A DNA stretch of 64,000 nt from Bilabrum cf. latius (GCA_965178125.1 OZ237739.1:1535065-1599064); one strand, 5' to 3'; counted from the stretch's first letter, positions 48,205 through 60,302 are shown. Translations and numbers: made by a program. The notes: generated from the letters alone by a model not told the origin.

Positions 48205-49138
48205 TCAATCGCTCTCGTCGCCGCTAGATCCACCGTCCGACTCGTCTCCACTGCCCTCACCATCGTCGCTGTCCCCACCATCGCTGCCATCATCACCGCT
48301 GTCCCCGTCTTCGTCTTCTTCTTCCTCTGGAGATGCCTTGTCCCCAGCTGCACCTCCTGCCGCCCCCTCCACAAAGTCTTCGATGCGATACAGAGTGGCC
48401 AGCTTCTTGCGGTGCCCAGCCAGGCTCACCCCCACTGCGTCCAAGTCCCGGTCTGCCAGGCCTGCTTTCGCGATAAAATCAACATCGTCGAAGCCTTGCT
48501 GAATCATCGGGATGAAGTATTCCTCCAGACCGATTCGTTTCAACCAGTCTAGCATCCGAGGTTGCGGGCCCCTGCCAGCCTCGTACGAAGCCAGCACCGG
48601 AACCAAGCTCAAGTGACCTGCTTCCTTTGCGAGCTGAGACGCGATTTTGCCGCTAGATTCTGGTAAGCTTGCGTCAGCTCCAAAGTCACAAAGCATTCTG
48701 CAGACAGCCTCGTGCCCAAACGCAGCAGCGTAGTGCAAGGCAGAGTTGCCCTTGCCGTCCAAGGCATCAACTCGGCATTTCGAAGTCACCAGCAGCTTGG
48801 CAACTTCAGTGTGTCCAAATCTAGCAGCAAGGTGCAACGGCCTGAATCCGTCCCCGCGAGTCGCTGCGTCTACGCTGCAACTGGCCTCAATCAGAGATTC
48901 AACCGCTTTCAACGAGCCGTCGGCGCATGCGGCATGGAGAGCTCCCCAAGCGGATCCCGCCTGCTACTTAAGGTAAACTACGGTAGTGCAGCAACACCTA
49001 TGAACATTTCTCCGGAGCACAAGACATCCTAGCGAAGCTTCTCACACTCGGTGGTTGAGCGGATTGAGCGGCACGCTCTCGCTCTTCTCTGACCTTCGGC
49101 ACGTCCCCAACTCTCGCAGCAGATAGCATGCGCTCCAT
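48205..49138 (-). CDS. Ankyrin-repeat and SAM-domain protein
   Basis: Exons (minus) 49138-49046 and 48960-48205 (intron 85 nt, GTGAGA..AGCAG, phase 0) encode about 282 residues, stop TGA, no TAG. After a short helix come three ankyrin repeats (SAWGALHAACADGSLKAVES; FRPLHLAARFGHTEVAKLL; GNSALHYAAAFGHEAVCRML), then a SAM domain (MLDWLKRIGLEEYFIPMIQQ with LDAVGVSLAGHRKKLATL), and a Glu/Asp/Ser-rich tail. The ANKS-type arrangement suggests a scaffold or adaptor. The intron falls exactly at the start of the first repeat. Confidence 0.87.
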
Positions 49139-49329
49139 TGCAAGGTAATATTCTGTTTGCGCTCCAACGATCTGCCCATGCGAAGGGCATTCAACGCAAC
49201 GGCAACAGCCGTATAACCACACGCAACAAACCACTATATCCGGAGCCTTGCCGGAGCCGGATCGAAACGTGCACACGCAGCACCGCAGTCTTTATCGATC
49301 CGCTTTTCCCGCAAATCAAATTTTTAATC

Positions 49330-52300
49330 ATGCGTCGTAGTGGCAGAAGGTCGCACCATGGCGTATCGAAGCTTGCATCTGGTGCATTTAAAGCCGTGTT
49401 GGTGGCCCCGCCGGATCTGTATAAAGAGCTCGGCGAGTTCGATGCAGCTGAAGCAGCCGCCCGGGCAGTTGATCGAGCAACTATCGAGCATTTTGGTCGA
49501 GAGAAGGTACCAGTGGACCGGCTAAACTTTCCAGATGACGTTGATAGAACTCTTGCTGATGATGATAGTAACAATGGAAGCTGCGAAGTCTGTGAAATGG
49601 GCGGAGAGCTTCTATGCTGCGACTTTTGCTCCTTGACGTTCCATCTGGGTTGCTTAGAGCCCCCGCTGGAGTAGCCGCCGACTGGGGAGTGGATGTGTCC
49701 GGTATGCACGCTCGAGCAGGGCAAAGGTGAAGGCAAATGCCCAAGGTGCCATGATCAAGGCATCCAAACCGTCCAAGGCCTGAGGATGCATTTTGAAGGA
49801 AAGTGCAGGAAAGCTCGGGCACAGCAAGTCACGAGCTCGGGTGCCAGTGGATCTGCTTCAGATGCAGCCAGCCACGAGCCCGGATCCTCGTCCAAGAAGG
49901 CAAGGTCAAAAACCGACCGGTCCAAGGGGAAACGCACGCCGCGAGGCCGCAAAACCAGCATGATAGCATCAGCAGTTTCGGTCAATGAGGCCCCTGCATC
50001 CTTGGATCACGGTGACATCGATGGCCCGAGCCTCCCCGCCGTGGAGGTGGACGCGCCACCGGCAGCCGAGCCCAGCGAATCGGCTCTTGGCAGCAAGCGA
50101 TAGAGGTCGCAGGACGACGTGTCGCAAGCACATGCGACATTGTCAGCCGGTGCAGCAGCTGCCACTTCTCACCAGCCTGTATCAGCTGATCTGCTGCTGG
50201 AGTGCTGCCGGTCGGTCCCAGCCCAGGCAGGCGTTTTGGTCACCCTCGCCGCCATGCACTCGTCATGCAGGGCGGCTGTGCAGAGGAGTAGGCAGCAGTT
50301 TGATGCGCTTGTGTCTGCTGGCACTTTGAAAGAGGGCGGCGGCGGCAGCGGCAGATCGGCTCCCTCTTCTTCTTCATCTAGCCACTGGCAGCAGGCATGC
50401 AAGCTTGCAGTCAGCAGAGCAGCTCTGCAGGGCATGTTTGGCCGCAAGAATGCAAGAGCATCGGCTGACGCTGCTGCATCGTCGTCTTCCTCCGCTGGGT
50501 CTAGCTCTGGGTCCCCTGCTGCAGACAGCCCTCTCCCGTCGTCCATCCTGGGACCGATCCGGCAGGCATGCCGCCGGTTCGCCTCCATCAGCCTTGGGGC
50601 GAGACGACACCAGAGGGCAAACTTGGCCTCGCAATCGCTTAAAGAGCGCCGCGCGAGAGGATCTAGGCTGTACCGAGGCGTGGCGACAGTGGATGGCATG
50701 CCAGGCGTGGTAGCAAGCCAGGTGCCTGTAGCGCCCCGCAGGTTCACATCGTCAGTTCGCATCGACGGGCACACACACACTCTTGGTGCGTATGCGAGCC
50801 CTGAGGTGGCTGCTAGAGCACACGATCTCGCCCTTGCGGTAGGCTCGTAGCTGTCTGGCAGGAACTGGAAGGACGATGCGCAAGTGCTGCGAGCTGTGGG
50901 CGATGCGGCTCTGGCAAACGCGAAGTCAGAGTCTCACGGTCTAGCCTCTGCTCAGTATGAAGCATCTTCATCATCGCAAAACGCAGCGATTAGCTCGGCA
51001 GATGAGGCCAATGCGTTCTGCATTGAAGCTACCCAGCAGCTGCTCGAGAGTGCTGTCACTGACGGTGTCGTGGCGGAGCAAACAGTCGGATCAACGGTAC
51101 CTGATACTCCTATCTTGCAGGCAACAGGGATTGCAAAGTGGCCAGCTGTGTAGGGCGTGCAGGGTTCAACAAGGCCAGCTAGCAATCTGCATTGCTTAGT
51201 CTGCAACGATGACCCGCATGTGCCTGCTTGCGACTCATGCGGGTGCCGGGTTTGTTTCGGCACGCACGACCGGTGGAGCACACTGGTGTGCGGCGTTTGC
51301 CATGGAGCCTACCACCGGGGCTGCTTGCTTGCAGGCGCGCCCAAGTCTCTAAAAGCTGCGTGGATTTGCCCTCTTCCAAGTTGCTAGGCGACTACTGCAG
51401 CTGCAAGCTCTGAAGGTGCAGCGGCCACGTCACGTGCGACATCCAGCAGCCAGACAGCAGCCAAGGTGTCAGACCCAGTCGAGGTCTCAGTCTCACAGCT
51501 CGACGTGCTGGCGCCTTAGGGGTCCAGGCCTGGCATCGGGCTGAACAACGCGGTGTGGGACGCGGTGGCAAAGGTCTGCGACGCTGCTGCTACCTCTGAC
51601 TGGCAGGGCCGTGATCTGCCCATGAGCTCGCTCCCAGTGGATGTGCAGGGGGCATTTGTAGCTCTGTCTCGATTTGGGGCTGCGTATCACGACCAAGAGG
51701 CCGATTCTAGCGCTGGAGACCTTATCCGAGGAGTTGCAAGCGTATACCGCTCGGTGTCGAAGGATATTGCCCTGGATGATATCGCGCTTCGGTGCCAGCA
51801 GGCTGCTGTGCTGCAGCAGTTGCAAGCTGCGAGCATTGCTGGGGCTCGTACTGGCGCTAGGACCGGGGCTAGATAGCACCGGCATGCACGGGCTGGTGTT
51901 GTAGCGTCCGTGGTGCAGGGCAGGAGTGCATCGAAGGGGCATATTGCCGCGGCGATAGATACCACGGAAGAGCCGCCGACGAAGCGACGCCGTGTGCCAT
52001 CCTCGCGAGCAGCTGCTGGCTACAGCGTGGAAGCAGCCGCGAGCGGTCCTCCGCATCGGAAAGAGGTGTCACCGCCAGCAGCAAGAGGTACGATCCCTGC
52101 AAAGCAGTCTCCCGATGTCCCACAGCCTGCTCGATCCGACACTCGCAAATCGACGATTGGCGCAGCCAGCTCCAGCGAGGTCCCAGAGGCTGCAAGCTTG
52201 GTACCTGACGTGGAGATTATTCCCGCCAAGCGCTCTCGTGAGCTGGGAAGCATGCTACTGCGAGTCTGTTAGCATCCGGTACGCGTCAGCCAGGTGCAGT

Positions 52301-53541
52301 GCTGGGGGTCTACAGGCGTTGGGCTTGATGCAGGCAGCTCGGCGACACTGAGTCGGCCTCGCTTGCTTGCGCAGGTGGCCAGCGCCCTTCGAAACCAGAC
52401 CCGGACGGGTCGTGCGTCTGTGTCTAGCGGGGATGCCAGAAGCAAGAGCCGCAGCTGGGGGGCAGGCTGGGATGGGCCGGTGCTGGAGTACAGACGGGGC
52501 ACGATCCAGGCGCTAGGCGGGTATGAAGCCACCATGCAGGCAGTGGGTATCTCTACGCAGAGAACATCCAGCAGCGGCTATCGGTCTGCACAGTCTTCGT
52601 CCTCGCGAGAGTCAAGCCGCGGCGGAGGCGGTTCGCGCTCTAGCCGGTCCAGTTCAAGCAGTGCGCAAGCCGGCTCTACAGGGGGCACGGGCCCGGTTGG
52701 GCTGAGAGCCTAGCTGAATGCCCTCGGGGCCAGGCTGGGTATGTCCTCCGTTCTATCGTCCCGTAGAGCCGAGGCAGGCTCCGCGTCACACCAGAAAGGC
52801 GCCTCCTAGCGGGGCAGGAGAACTGAGAAGCATGCGGCCGCCGACCAAGTGTCCCGGCTCCTCGTGGCGCTGCCGCCTTCAAGCGCCGTCAGGGATGCTG
52901 CGTGCGCCTCTGGCACGCTAGATGCAGCATCGCGTACCTGCAATGCCGCCCTGGCTCGCAAGATGTGGTCAGCACGAAGTCGCACCTCCACTTAGCGCCC
53001 GCCTGTGGCTGCTGCCGCTGAAAATTCTGTGGCAGGCCTTGGGGGCAAGCCCAGTCCCTGGCATCGGCAGGTGCCTCTCGAAGCGATCGAGCTGGACGCA
53101 CGGGACGGAGCGAGAGGATGGGTGGGGATGCCCTCCAGCCACGGGCACAGCAGCAGCGCCGGTCGGCTGCCCGCGTGTGGCCCGCATGTGCTGGACGTTC
53201 TAGGGGCCGCGAGGTAGGCCGCTGCAACTCGGAGTGGTGTTGTAGTCGGTGTGCAGCGACTGGCTGGTGGGGTGCCGCCGGCCATGGGCGGCAGGCAGCT
53301 GGCATCCTCCGATATTGAAATCTAGGGTTCGGCCGACCTGCTGGTTGCTAGTGCAGAGTGGCAAGCTTCTAGGGGGGTTGATAGCGATGGTGCAGCCGCT
53401 GAGGCTGATCAAGGGGAAGATGACCGTGACCGGCTTCACTCAGGCCCATGCGTTCCCCAGCAACCGCCTGACCTTTTGACAGGCCTATCGCGGATAGAAG
53501 CGGTAGAACATGGCACGGGCTAGCTTGCAATGTAGACTTGA
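49330..53541 (+). CDS. Large nuclear protein with PHD fingers and an AP2-like domain
   Basis: A single frame of about 1,403 residues ending in TGA, carrying fifteen in-frame TAGs (49672, 50101, 50848, 51151, 51385, 51517, 51874, 52270, 52711, 52807, 52993, 53215, 53323, 53521, 53533). Near residue 85 is a PHD finger: CEVCEMGGELLCCDFCSLTF, HLGCLEPPLE, then PPTGEWMCPVC with TAG 49672 between the halves. Near residue 445 is an AP2/ERF-like domain (SRLYRGVATVDG; RIDGHTHTLGAYASPEVAAR and AHDLALAV). A second PHD-like zinc module lies near residue 625 (LVCNDDPHVPACDSCGC; LVCGVCHGAYHRGCLLAG; AWICPLPSC). The rest is Ser/Ala/Gln-rich. It is probably a chromatin reader or transcription factor. The C-terminal 250 residues have no domain, and their coding status rests only on the open frame. 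Confidence 0.75.
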
Positions 53542-53681
53542 AAACCTGCAGATGATTTACGACGTTCGAATTTGATGAGGTTAAGTAGCGTTCAGTTTGG
53601 AGTGGCTGTGGCTGACCCAAGTTTTCGTATGCCGCTTGCAAATAGGGCCACAAGCAAGCCTTCGCTGGCATTCGTCTACAA

Positions 53682-56600
53682 ATGATGAGTGCAGCGATGA
53701 AAACAGGCCCAAAAATGAGGCAAGCGTCCATCCGGGGAATCCAGGATAGGCTCCGAGGGCGCCTGCATCAGAACCGGGTGGGGAGCGGCAGCTTCGTGCT
53801 CCTCAATGGAGTTCGCTCTCGAGCAGGCGTGCCACTGAGAGACATGTTACTATCACTTTACAATATCAGACGGTCGCGAACAGCCACAGAAGCCATTTGG
53901 TTCATCCTCTTCATGGCACTCTTCTCAACTGTGACCTACACGTTGTTTGCTGTTCACGCCGCGTTTCAAACAAATGACGCTATGATCGACCTGTTCCTCG
54001 ATGAAGAATTCTCAGAGTGAGTGGCCGGATCAATGGAATCAGTGCTTCAGAATTGGACCTGTGCGCGTGCTCAGCTCCATGTCGCGCTCCCTTCCAAATC
54101 CCCTCATGCACGCAGTGCAAACTACAAGAAGAACTTTTTTGAGGTCATGACGCAAGAAGAGGTAAGATGATTTGCATGTACTGTGCTCATTGCTTGGTAC
54201 CAATTCGTGGATGGATATATCGTGTCGGCGATAGCTCCTGATGATAACACCCATTTCCCTCGCAGATGTGGACCTGGCTGTAGGGCCCGCTCCTGAACGG
54301 GGCGTACCCTGATTCGTGGTATAATGGAGATGAGCTTGGCGATGTAAACTCTGGATACCTATTGTACAGCCTGCGACGCGTTGGTGGTGTTCAGCTAAGG
54401 CAGCTCCGGGTGTCGAACAACTCGTGCAAGGGCTACTAGTCAGACCCGAGGTACTCCAACAGGGACCTGGCTTGCTATCCTGATTTTTCCGAGGGACGAC
54501 AGAGCAAGGATTCATTCGGTCCAGGAACGGAAGGCTGGACATGGACAAATGGGCACCATGACCTGAGCGGGCTGTTTGGGTACGGCCCGACGTATGGCAC
54601 GGGCGGCTTCGTCAGAGTGCTGCCCACAAATCGGACAGAAGCGGCGCAGGCGCTGGACGATCTGTTCGCGAATCGATGGACAGACCGGCAGACACGGGCT
54701 GTTTCGGTCATGTTCAACGTCTTCAGTCCGGACACCGGCCTGCTCACGGTGATGCGGGTGCTGTTCGAGTTCTTCCCTTCGGGGCACGTCGTCAAGTCGT
54801 TCAAGATCTACTCCATCCGAGTGATACTGTACGAGACTGCTCTAGACTACTTTCGGGCCCTGGCAGAACTGTTGCTGTTCGTCGGATGCATCACATACCT
54901 GACACAGGAAGCGCTGCAGGCTGCCGTCCTCGGCTTCAAGTACCTGCTGGAGTTCGGCAACGTCTACGAAGTCGTGCTGCAGGGGACCCTCTTCGGCGCC
55001 GTGGCATACTGGACCAGCTACATCGTCCATCCCCAGCGGCGGGCCTTCACGGTGGACACGGACGAGTTCACGGACTACTACGACATGGGCGAGAAGTTCA
55101 TCTACGTGTTCACGCTGCTGGGAGTGGTGGGGCTCTTCCTTGTGCTGAAGCTGTTCAGGTTCTTCGGTCTGTCCAAGCAGGCAACGGCGCTCTGGCAGAC
55201 GCTGATTCGAGCCACGCCAGACCTGATAGCCTTCGGCATAGGTTTCTGCGTGCTGATCGGCGGGTTCGCTTTCGTTGCTACCCTGCTGTACGGTCCGACC
55301 ATTGAGAGCTTCCACAACCTCCCCTCTGCTTTTTCGTCGCTGCTGCGGTTTGCCCTTGGAGACTTTGACTACCCGGAGCTCAGCAGGGCTCGCCCCGTGG
55401 TTACCGGGTGGTTCTTCGCGCTGTACATCGCCTCCATCGTGCTGGTTGGCATGAACGTGCTCATCGCCATCGTGACCATGTTCTTCGAGGAAGTCAGCCG
55501 AGCACTCGCCACGGATGACCCATGGAAGGCCGGCATCCCCAGTCTGGACAAGGTGTTGTTTCAGTCTATCGCCAGCATGTACTAGTCGCTCCGGTCGTAC
55601 TGCTGCGTGTATTGCATGCCGGAGAGAACCAAGGTGATCGCCGACGCTGCGGTAGCAAACCAGAGCAGCGCCTCGAAGTCCCCACCCACAGGCAAGTATG
55701 AAGAGCTGCTTGAACAGGCGCTGGATCAGGCGCATGAATTTCACGGCGAGGATTTATTCGCATGCATGGACCGGCTCTACAAGAGCTCAAAGCAGAACAA
55801 GTACATCCCAGGCTCGGAGCTGGCAAGGCTGGTCAATGCCCCACCTGCTCTCGCGAAATCGTCCCAGGCGCTGTGCTGCGGTGGGGCCCTTGACGCCTGC
55901 ATCCGGGCCTCGGCTCGTTGCTTCGGGGCTGGATATGCAGGCCGGGACCCCAACCTTGCGGAGAAGATCATCCAGGAGTTCCACCGGACCAAGCACGTAT
56001 GGCTAGTGCCGGGCGGTGATGAGCAACCCACGAGCGCCATGCTGGACTTTTACTGCTAGATCCCCGCCGAGGAGCTTGCTGACCTATCCAGGAAAGCTAC
56101 CACGGAGCGACACGCCACCCGGCTCCAGAGACTCGCGCGACTGTAGCCTAAGCGAACAGAGCTGTCGTCCCGAGACATCGACACGCGCAAAGTCACGGCC
56201 ATGGAGTACCCTGAGTTCTTTGCGTTCGTCGCTGGTGACACGGGAGGTATGGCATTCCGCGTGGTGTAGTTTCGCCGTGTGGAGAGTGCCGTGCTACTCT
56301 TTGATCGTTAGGGCAAGCAGCGCGGGAAGCTGGCGGTGAAAGAGCTCTTGCAAATGGTCGAGAATGACTTCCAAGGCTTGGCCAGGCTTGAAGTCGTGCT
56401 GTCACCCGCATTGAACGCCGCGGCAGATGATGCAGGTCAGTCGCAGCTGGTAGCTGACACGGGTGACAAGAAACTCGTGCTCGACTTCATCTGCGGTAAG
56501 AGTGACCGCACTAGGTTCGTCAAGCAGCTGGAGGACTTTGTGGGGGGCAGCAGCAGCCGCAAGGGAAGTGAGCCCGAGCTTGCCAGCCCTGGCGCAGCGC

Positions 56601-57001
56601 CTGCGCAGGCACCCAGGTTCAGCTTTGCTAGCGCAGCGATGTCGGTGAGGCAACAGAACCAGCGGTCCGGGGCGGCAGATGCATGCCAAGATGACGCTGA
56701 TGGGCCTACCTCACCCGCTGCGGGAGCTGACGGGTCTAGTGCGGAGGGCCCGCCCGCTTCAGGTCTCTCATCAAGTAAAAGCCTGCTCAAGTCTAGACGA
56801 GCCTACGATCCCACGGTCGCCAGGGCAGACAGCACGACAGGACCCACGGCCTTGCTCCACGCAGCCGAGTTCGAGATGAGCCGGATGAATCCGCTGCAGC
56901 CATCCGGCAGCTCGGAATCGATGGGGCCCTCGGCGCATTCAGAGGGAGGAACCAAGGACCGTGATGCAGACGCAGATGAGGATGAAGAAGGGTAGCATTG
57001 A
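53682..57001 (+). CDS. Polycystin (PKD2/TRPP-like) cation channel
   Basis: Exons 53682-54016, 54116-54161 (46 nt) and 54266-57001 give about 1,038 residues, stop TGA; introns 99 and 104 nt, both ending CGCAG. TAGs: 54281, 54437, 55583, 56057, 56144, 56267, 56309, 56993. It follows PKD2: an N-terminal span, the polycystin lumenal domain (GPLLNGAYPDSWYNGDELGD, VGGVQLRQLRVSNNSCKGY, SFGPGTEGWTWTNGHHDL), VLFEFFPSGHVVKSFKIYSI, the S1-S6 channel region, the pore-helix segment SLLRFALGDFDYPE and S6 LVGMNVLIAIVTMFFEEVSR. TAG 54281 follows MWTWL, at an acidic or Gln position of PKD2 (WMEGPLL). The cytoplasmic tail is about 470 residues. Such channels conduct Ca2+, often in cilia. Confidence 0.88.
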
Positions 57002-57129
57002 AGAAGCAGATTCATGAACGCTTGTGGCACGACGGCAAATCGACTGCTTGCACGCACCAATTACAGGTCGGGCCGTGCAGGCATGTCACTTCTGAGTTTG
57101 AGTCCATACATGTGTTGTGTCACTCGATA

Positions 57130-57803
57130 TCATGTTCGCCTACCACCCCTACCACCACCACGATGCCTACCCCCTCCACCACGTCCACCGCCGCGTCCGC
57201 CGCCGCGCCCGCCTCGACCACCTCCGCGCCCACCCCGGCCCCGACCACCTCCCCTGTGCCCTCCACGGCTTCCACCCCGGCCACGACCACGGCCACGACC
57301 ACGGCCACTTTCTGCCCACTTCGCTTCATAGTCAGCCGCTGACTCCAGCGATTCGTCCGGTACACGAATGCTCTTGACGACGTTCCCGCGGACGTAGACT
57401 TCTTCAGCCTTTCGAAAGGTTTGCCCATCACGAGACGTCACTACAGCAGTTTTGAGAACAAGATTCATCCATGCATCGCATCGAACCAAAATCCCATTCC
57501 ATGTTTCTCCACTTTTCAATTCAACTAGCTGCGGACTGAATGGCGAGTTTGATCAGAAAGCACTGTAGGGGATTCTGTCAGATGGTGCGCCGCAATCTTC
57601 AGGACACTGAAACTCACTATACCTTTTCCCTATGACGCTCGAAGCAGCGACAGAGGAAGCTGCGAGCGATTGAATGTTCCAAAAGGGTGCACCCGGCAAC
57701 CAGTGGTAGTTTGTAGCTCATTGAAGAGGATTGGCGCCCAGCATTCAGGCATGGACGCACCGCACGACAAATTATCTCTGTAGTCCATAAAAAATCTTAC
57801 CAT
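57130..57803 (-). CDS. LSM4: LSM4, U6 snRNA-associated Sm-like protein
   Basis: Exons (minus) 57803-57801 (the ATG alone), 57659-57618 (42 nt) and 57528-57130 encode 147 residues and end in TGA; introns 141 and 89 nt, CGCAG acceptors. The product starts MLPLSLLRAS-TAG-GKGI, continues LVELKSGETWNGILVRCDAW, MNLVLKTAVVTSRDGQTF, VYVRGNVVKSIRVPDE and ends in a long RG/RGG-rich tail, as LSM4 proteins do. LSM4 belongs to the Lsm1-7 (mRNA decay) and Lsm2-8 (U6 snRNA) rings. LSM4 normally reads MLPLSLLKTAQNHPM, so the TAG at 57630 aligns with the Gln. The coding part of the first exon is only the initiator codon. Confidence 0.93.
57630..57632 (-). other. In-frame UAG at the LSM4 N-terminal glutamine
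   Basis: TAG within the 42-nt exon, between LLRAS and GKGI. LSM4 orthologues read LLKTAQNHPM or close variants, with Gln at this place. Confidence 0.9.
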
Positions 57804-57937
57804 TCTGCAGTTCTGTGGCAAAGATGGTGTTTTGGTTGCAGCCCTTTTGGCACGGTATAAACTCTGGTATATATTGCTGCAACAGGAACAACGTGCATTT
57901 TCTTCCACTCTTTGGTGAACTTCATCAGAGTGCATCG

Positions 57938-59752
57938 ATGGCAGGTGCTGCAGGAAGTTCTCAGGATGCGGCCGGAGAGCCTTGGAAGGAAAAGCACTTT
58001 GATTACTTGGTAATTGGTGGAGGCAGCGGTGAGTAGCGAACGTGGCGACGTGGCATTCTAATCACCGGAAGATATAGATGAACAATCCACCTCGTTCCGA
58101 CTACTTATTGCACTATGTTTTCGTTTGGATCCCGAACTTGCACTTCTGAGTTTCGTAGCTGGGTGCAGCAGCGCGAGAAGGGCTGCAGCGTACGGGGCGA
58201 AGGTATGCCTCGTCGAGTCTGCCGGCAAGTTGGGTGGAACTTGCGTTAACGTTGGATGTGTGCCCAAGAAGATCATGTTCAACGCCGGAAGCCTTATTGA
58301 GACTGCGCATGGTCTTGGCGCGTTCTGTTTTGAGGGCGAGGCCGTCGACAAGATCGAATCCGCAAAGCTTAACTGGGCGAAGATGAGAGCCAAGCGCGAC
58401 AAATACATTGAGCGATTGAACGGCATCTACGCAAGAATGCAGGGCCGTAGTGGTGTTGAAGTCGTCCTAGGCACTGCCGAGTTCACCGGGCCGAAGACCG
58501 TGTCTGTGAAGGAGACCGGGCAGACCATCACGGCGGACCACGTGCTCATCGGCGTCGGTGGGTACCCCAGGCCCCTACCGGCCACCTGCCCGGGCGCAGC
58601 ACTAGCCATTGACTCGGATGGATTCTTCGAGATCGAGTCAAACCCGAGGAAGGTCGCAGTGATCGGGGCCGGCTACATCGCCTGCGAAATGGCCGGCATC
58701 TTCGCGGCCCTGGGCGTGGAGGTGCATCTGTTCGTGCGCTCGGGGGTCATGTCTTACTTTGACCCCATGCTGCGCAAGGAACTCAAGGCAGCCATGCGCA
58801 AGAGTGAGTTAGGGCGAACCTCGCTGTAGACCACCCGGTTTCGTTGCAGCCTACCGATGACTGACATGTGTGTCTAGTGCAGCACACGGCCCGACCATGA
58901 CTCCCATCACCCGGAACTATTCCATCCTCTCCCCACCCTGCAGACGGCATCAAGGTGTACTGCAACACGCTGCTGAGGAGCATCGAGGCAGAGAGCGAGG
59001 GGGCCACCGCGCTCTCGGGCACCAAGACGGTCAAGTACGGCCCCAGCGGGGAGAGCTTCCCGGGCACTGAGGAGGAGGAGGCCATGAAGGAGGGCGCCGA
59101 GGGCGGCTTCGACGTGGTGCTGGCGGCAATCGGGCGAGTGCCGCACACCGCCCGCCTGGGCCTGGACAAGGCGGGTGTGACGATGACTGGCTCGGGCCAC
59201 GTGGAAGTGGACGATGACAGCAGTACGTCGGCGGAGGGCGTGTACGCAGTGGGCGATGTGATCGGCAAGGCAGACCTCACGCCCGCCGCCATCATGGCGG
59301 GTCGCGTGCTGGCAGACCACCTGTTCGGTCCTGCTCCGCGCAAGGAGCGCAAGCCGGACTACGATGCTATCCCCACGGCCGTGTTCACGCATCCTCCCAT
59401 GGGTGCGTGTGGGCTCACCGAGCCTCAGGCCGAGGAGAAGTACGGCAAGGAGAACCTGACCGTGTACACGAGCCGGTTCACGAACCTGTACTACGCCCCC
59501 TACGACCACTTGGAGCCTGCAGACAAGCCCAAGACGGCCATGAAGGTCATCTGCACCGGTGAGGACGAGCGCGTGGTGGGCATCCACATGATTGGCATGG
59601 CCGTGGACGAAATCCTCCAGGGTTTCGGCGTGGCGATGAAGATGGGGTGCACCAAGGCAGACCTGGACAGGTGCGTGGCAATCCATCCGACGGCTGCGGA
59701 GGAACTGGTCACCATGGCCCCATGGGGAGGGTCCAAGAAGGATGACAAGTGA
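57938..59752 (+). CDS. GSR: Glutathione reductase
   Basis: Exons 57938-58028, 58159-58803 and 58944-59752 (introns 130 and 140 nt) encode about 514 residues, stop TGA, no TAG. Landmarks: FAD-binding HFDYLVIGGGSGAGC, the redox-active disulfide GGTCVNVGCVPKKIM, NADPH-binding KVAVIGAGYIACEMAGIFAA, the Arg-type NADPH selectivity region VEVHLFVRSG, VYAVGDVIGKADLTPAAIMA, and the dimerisation domain with the catalytic His-Glu pair in AIHPTAAEELVTM. It keeps glutathione reduced using NADPH. No clear targeting peptide precedes the core, so it is probably cytosolic. The first acceptor (TAG) is the only non-CAG one in my models; it was chosen because it restores GGGSG-A-GCSSARRAA. Confidence 0.94.
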
Positions 59753-59917
59753 TGGATTGGGCGTATTGTTCGTTTTTCACGTAGTCCAGCCGTGAAATGC
59801 GTCTGCAAGCCAGTTTGGAACTGAAAAGTACTTCATCAAGACTTGATCCGGATGTTATTTTCAGCTGATTCTTAATTGTCGTGTGCCTGTACGGCCTTCT
59901 GTGATAAACTAGCAGTA

Positions 59918-60129
59918 CGCCTACGCACTGCTCCACACGCCCCTCTGCCCCATCCGCCGCCCCTGCAGGACGCCTGCACACTGCTCCACACGCCCCTCTG
60001 CCCCATCCGCCGCCCCTGCAGGACGCCTACGCACTGCTCCACACGCCCCTCTGCCCCATCCGCCGCCCCTGCAGGACGCCTGCACACTGCTCCACACGCA
60101 CTTCTGCCCCATCCGCCGCCCCTGCCTTT
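59918..60129. repeat. 53-bp tandem repeat, four copies
   Basis: Copies start at 59918, 59971, 60024 and 60077. Copies 1 and 3 begin CGCCTACGCACTG, copies 2 and 4 begin CGCCTGCACACTG, so the array is really two copies of a 106-bp dimer. It marks the start of the subtelomeric repeats. Confidence 0.95.
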
Positions 60130-60302
60130 AGGGTTAGGGTATCTATTATAAAGTCAGGGACAGGGTAGGGGAATCAATATTTTCATCTTCATTATATGTC
60201 GAATTTTCGCGGATTGAGATCTCGGCAACTACAGGTGATATGAAGATGATTCGAACGGGAATGGGACGGCCTGGGGGCACAACATGGGCCAAATGTTCCC
60301 CA
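60128..60302. repeat. Degenerate subtelomeric unit with telomere-repeat remnant
   Basis: Begins with two telomere units, then the same junction sequence (GTATCTATTATAAAGTCAGG) that follows the large TTAGGG arrays at 61387 and 62918, and one divergent copy of the 155-bp repeat leading into the next array. Confidence 0.85.
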
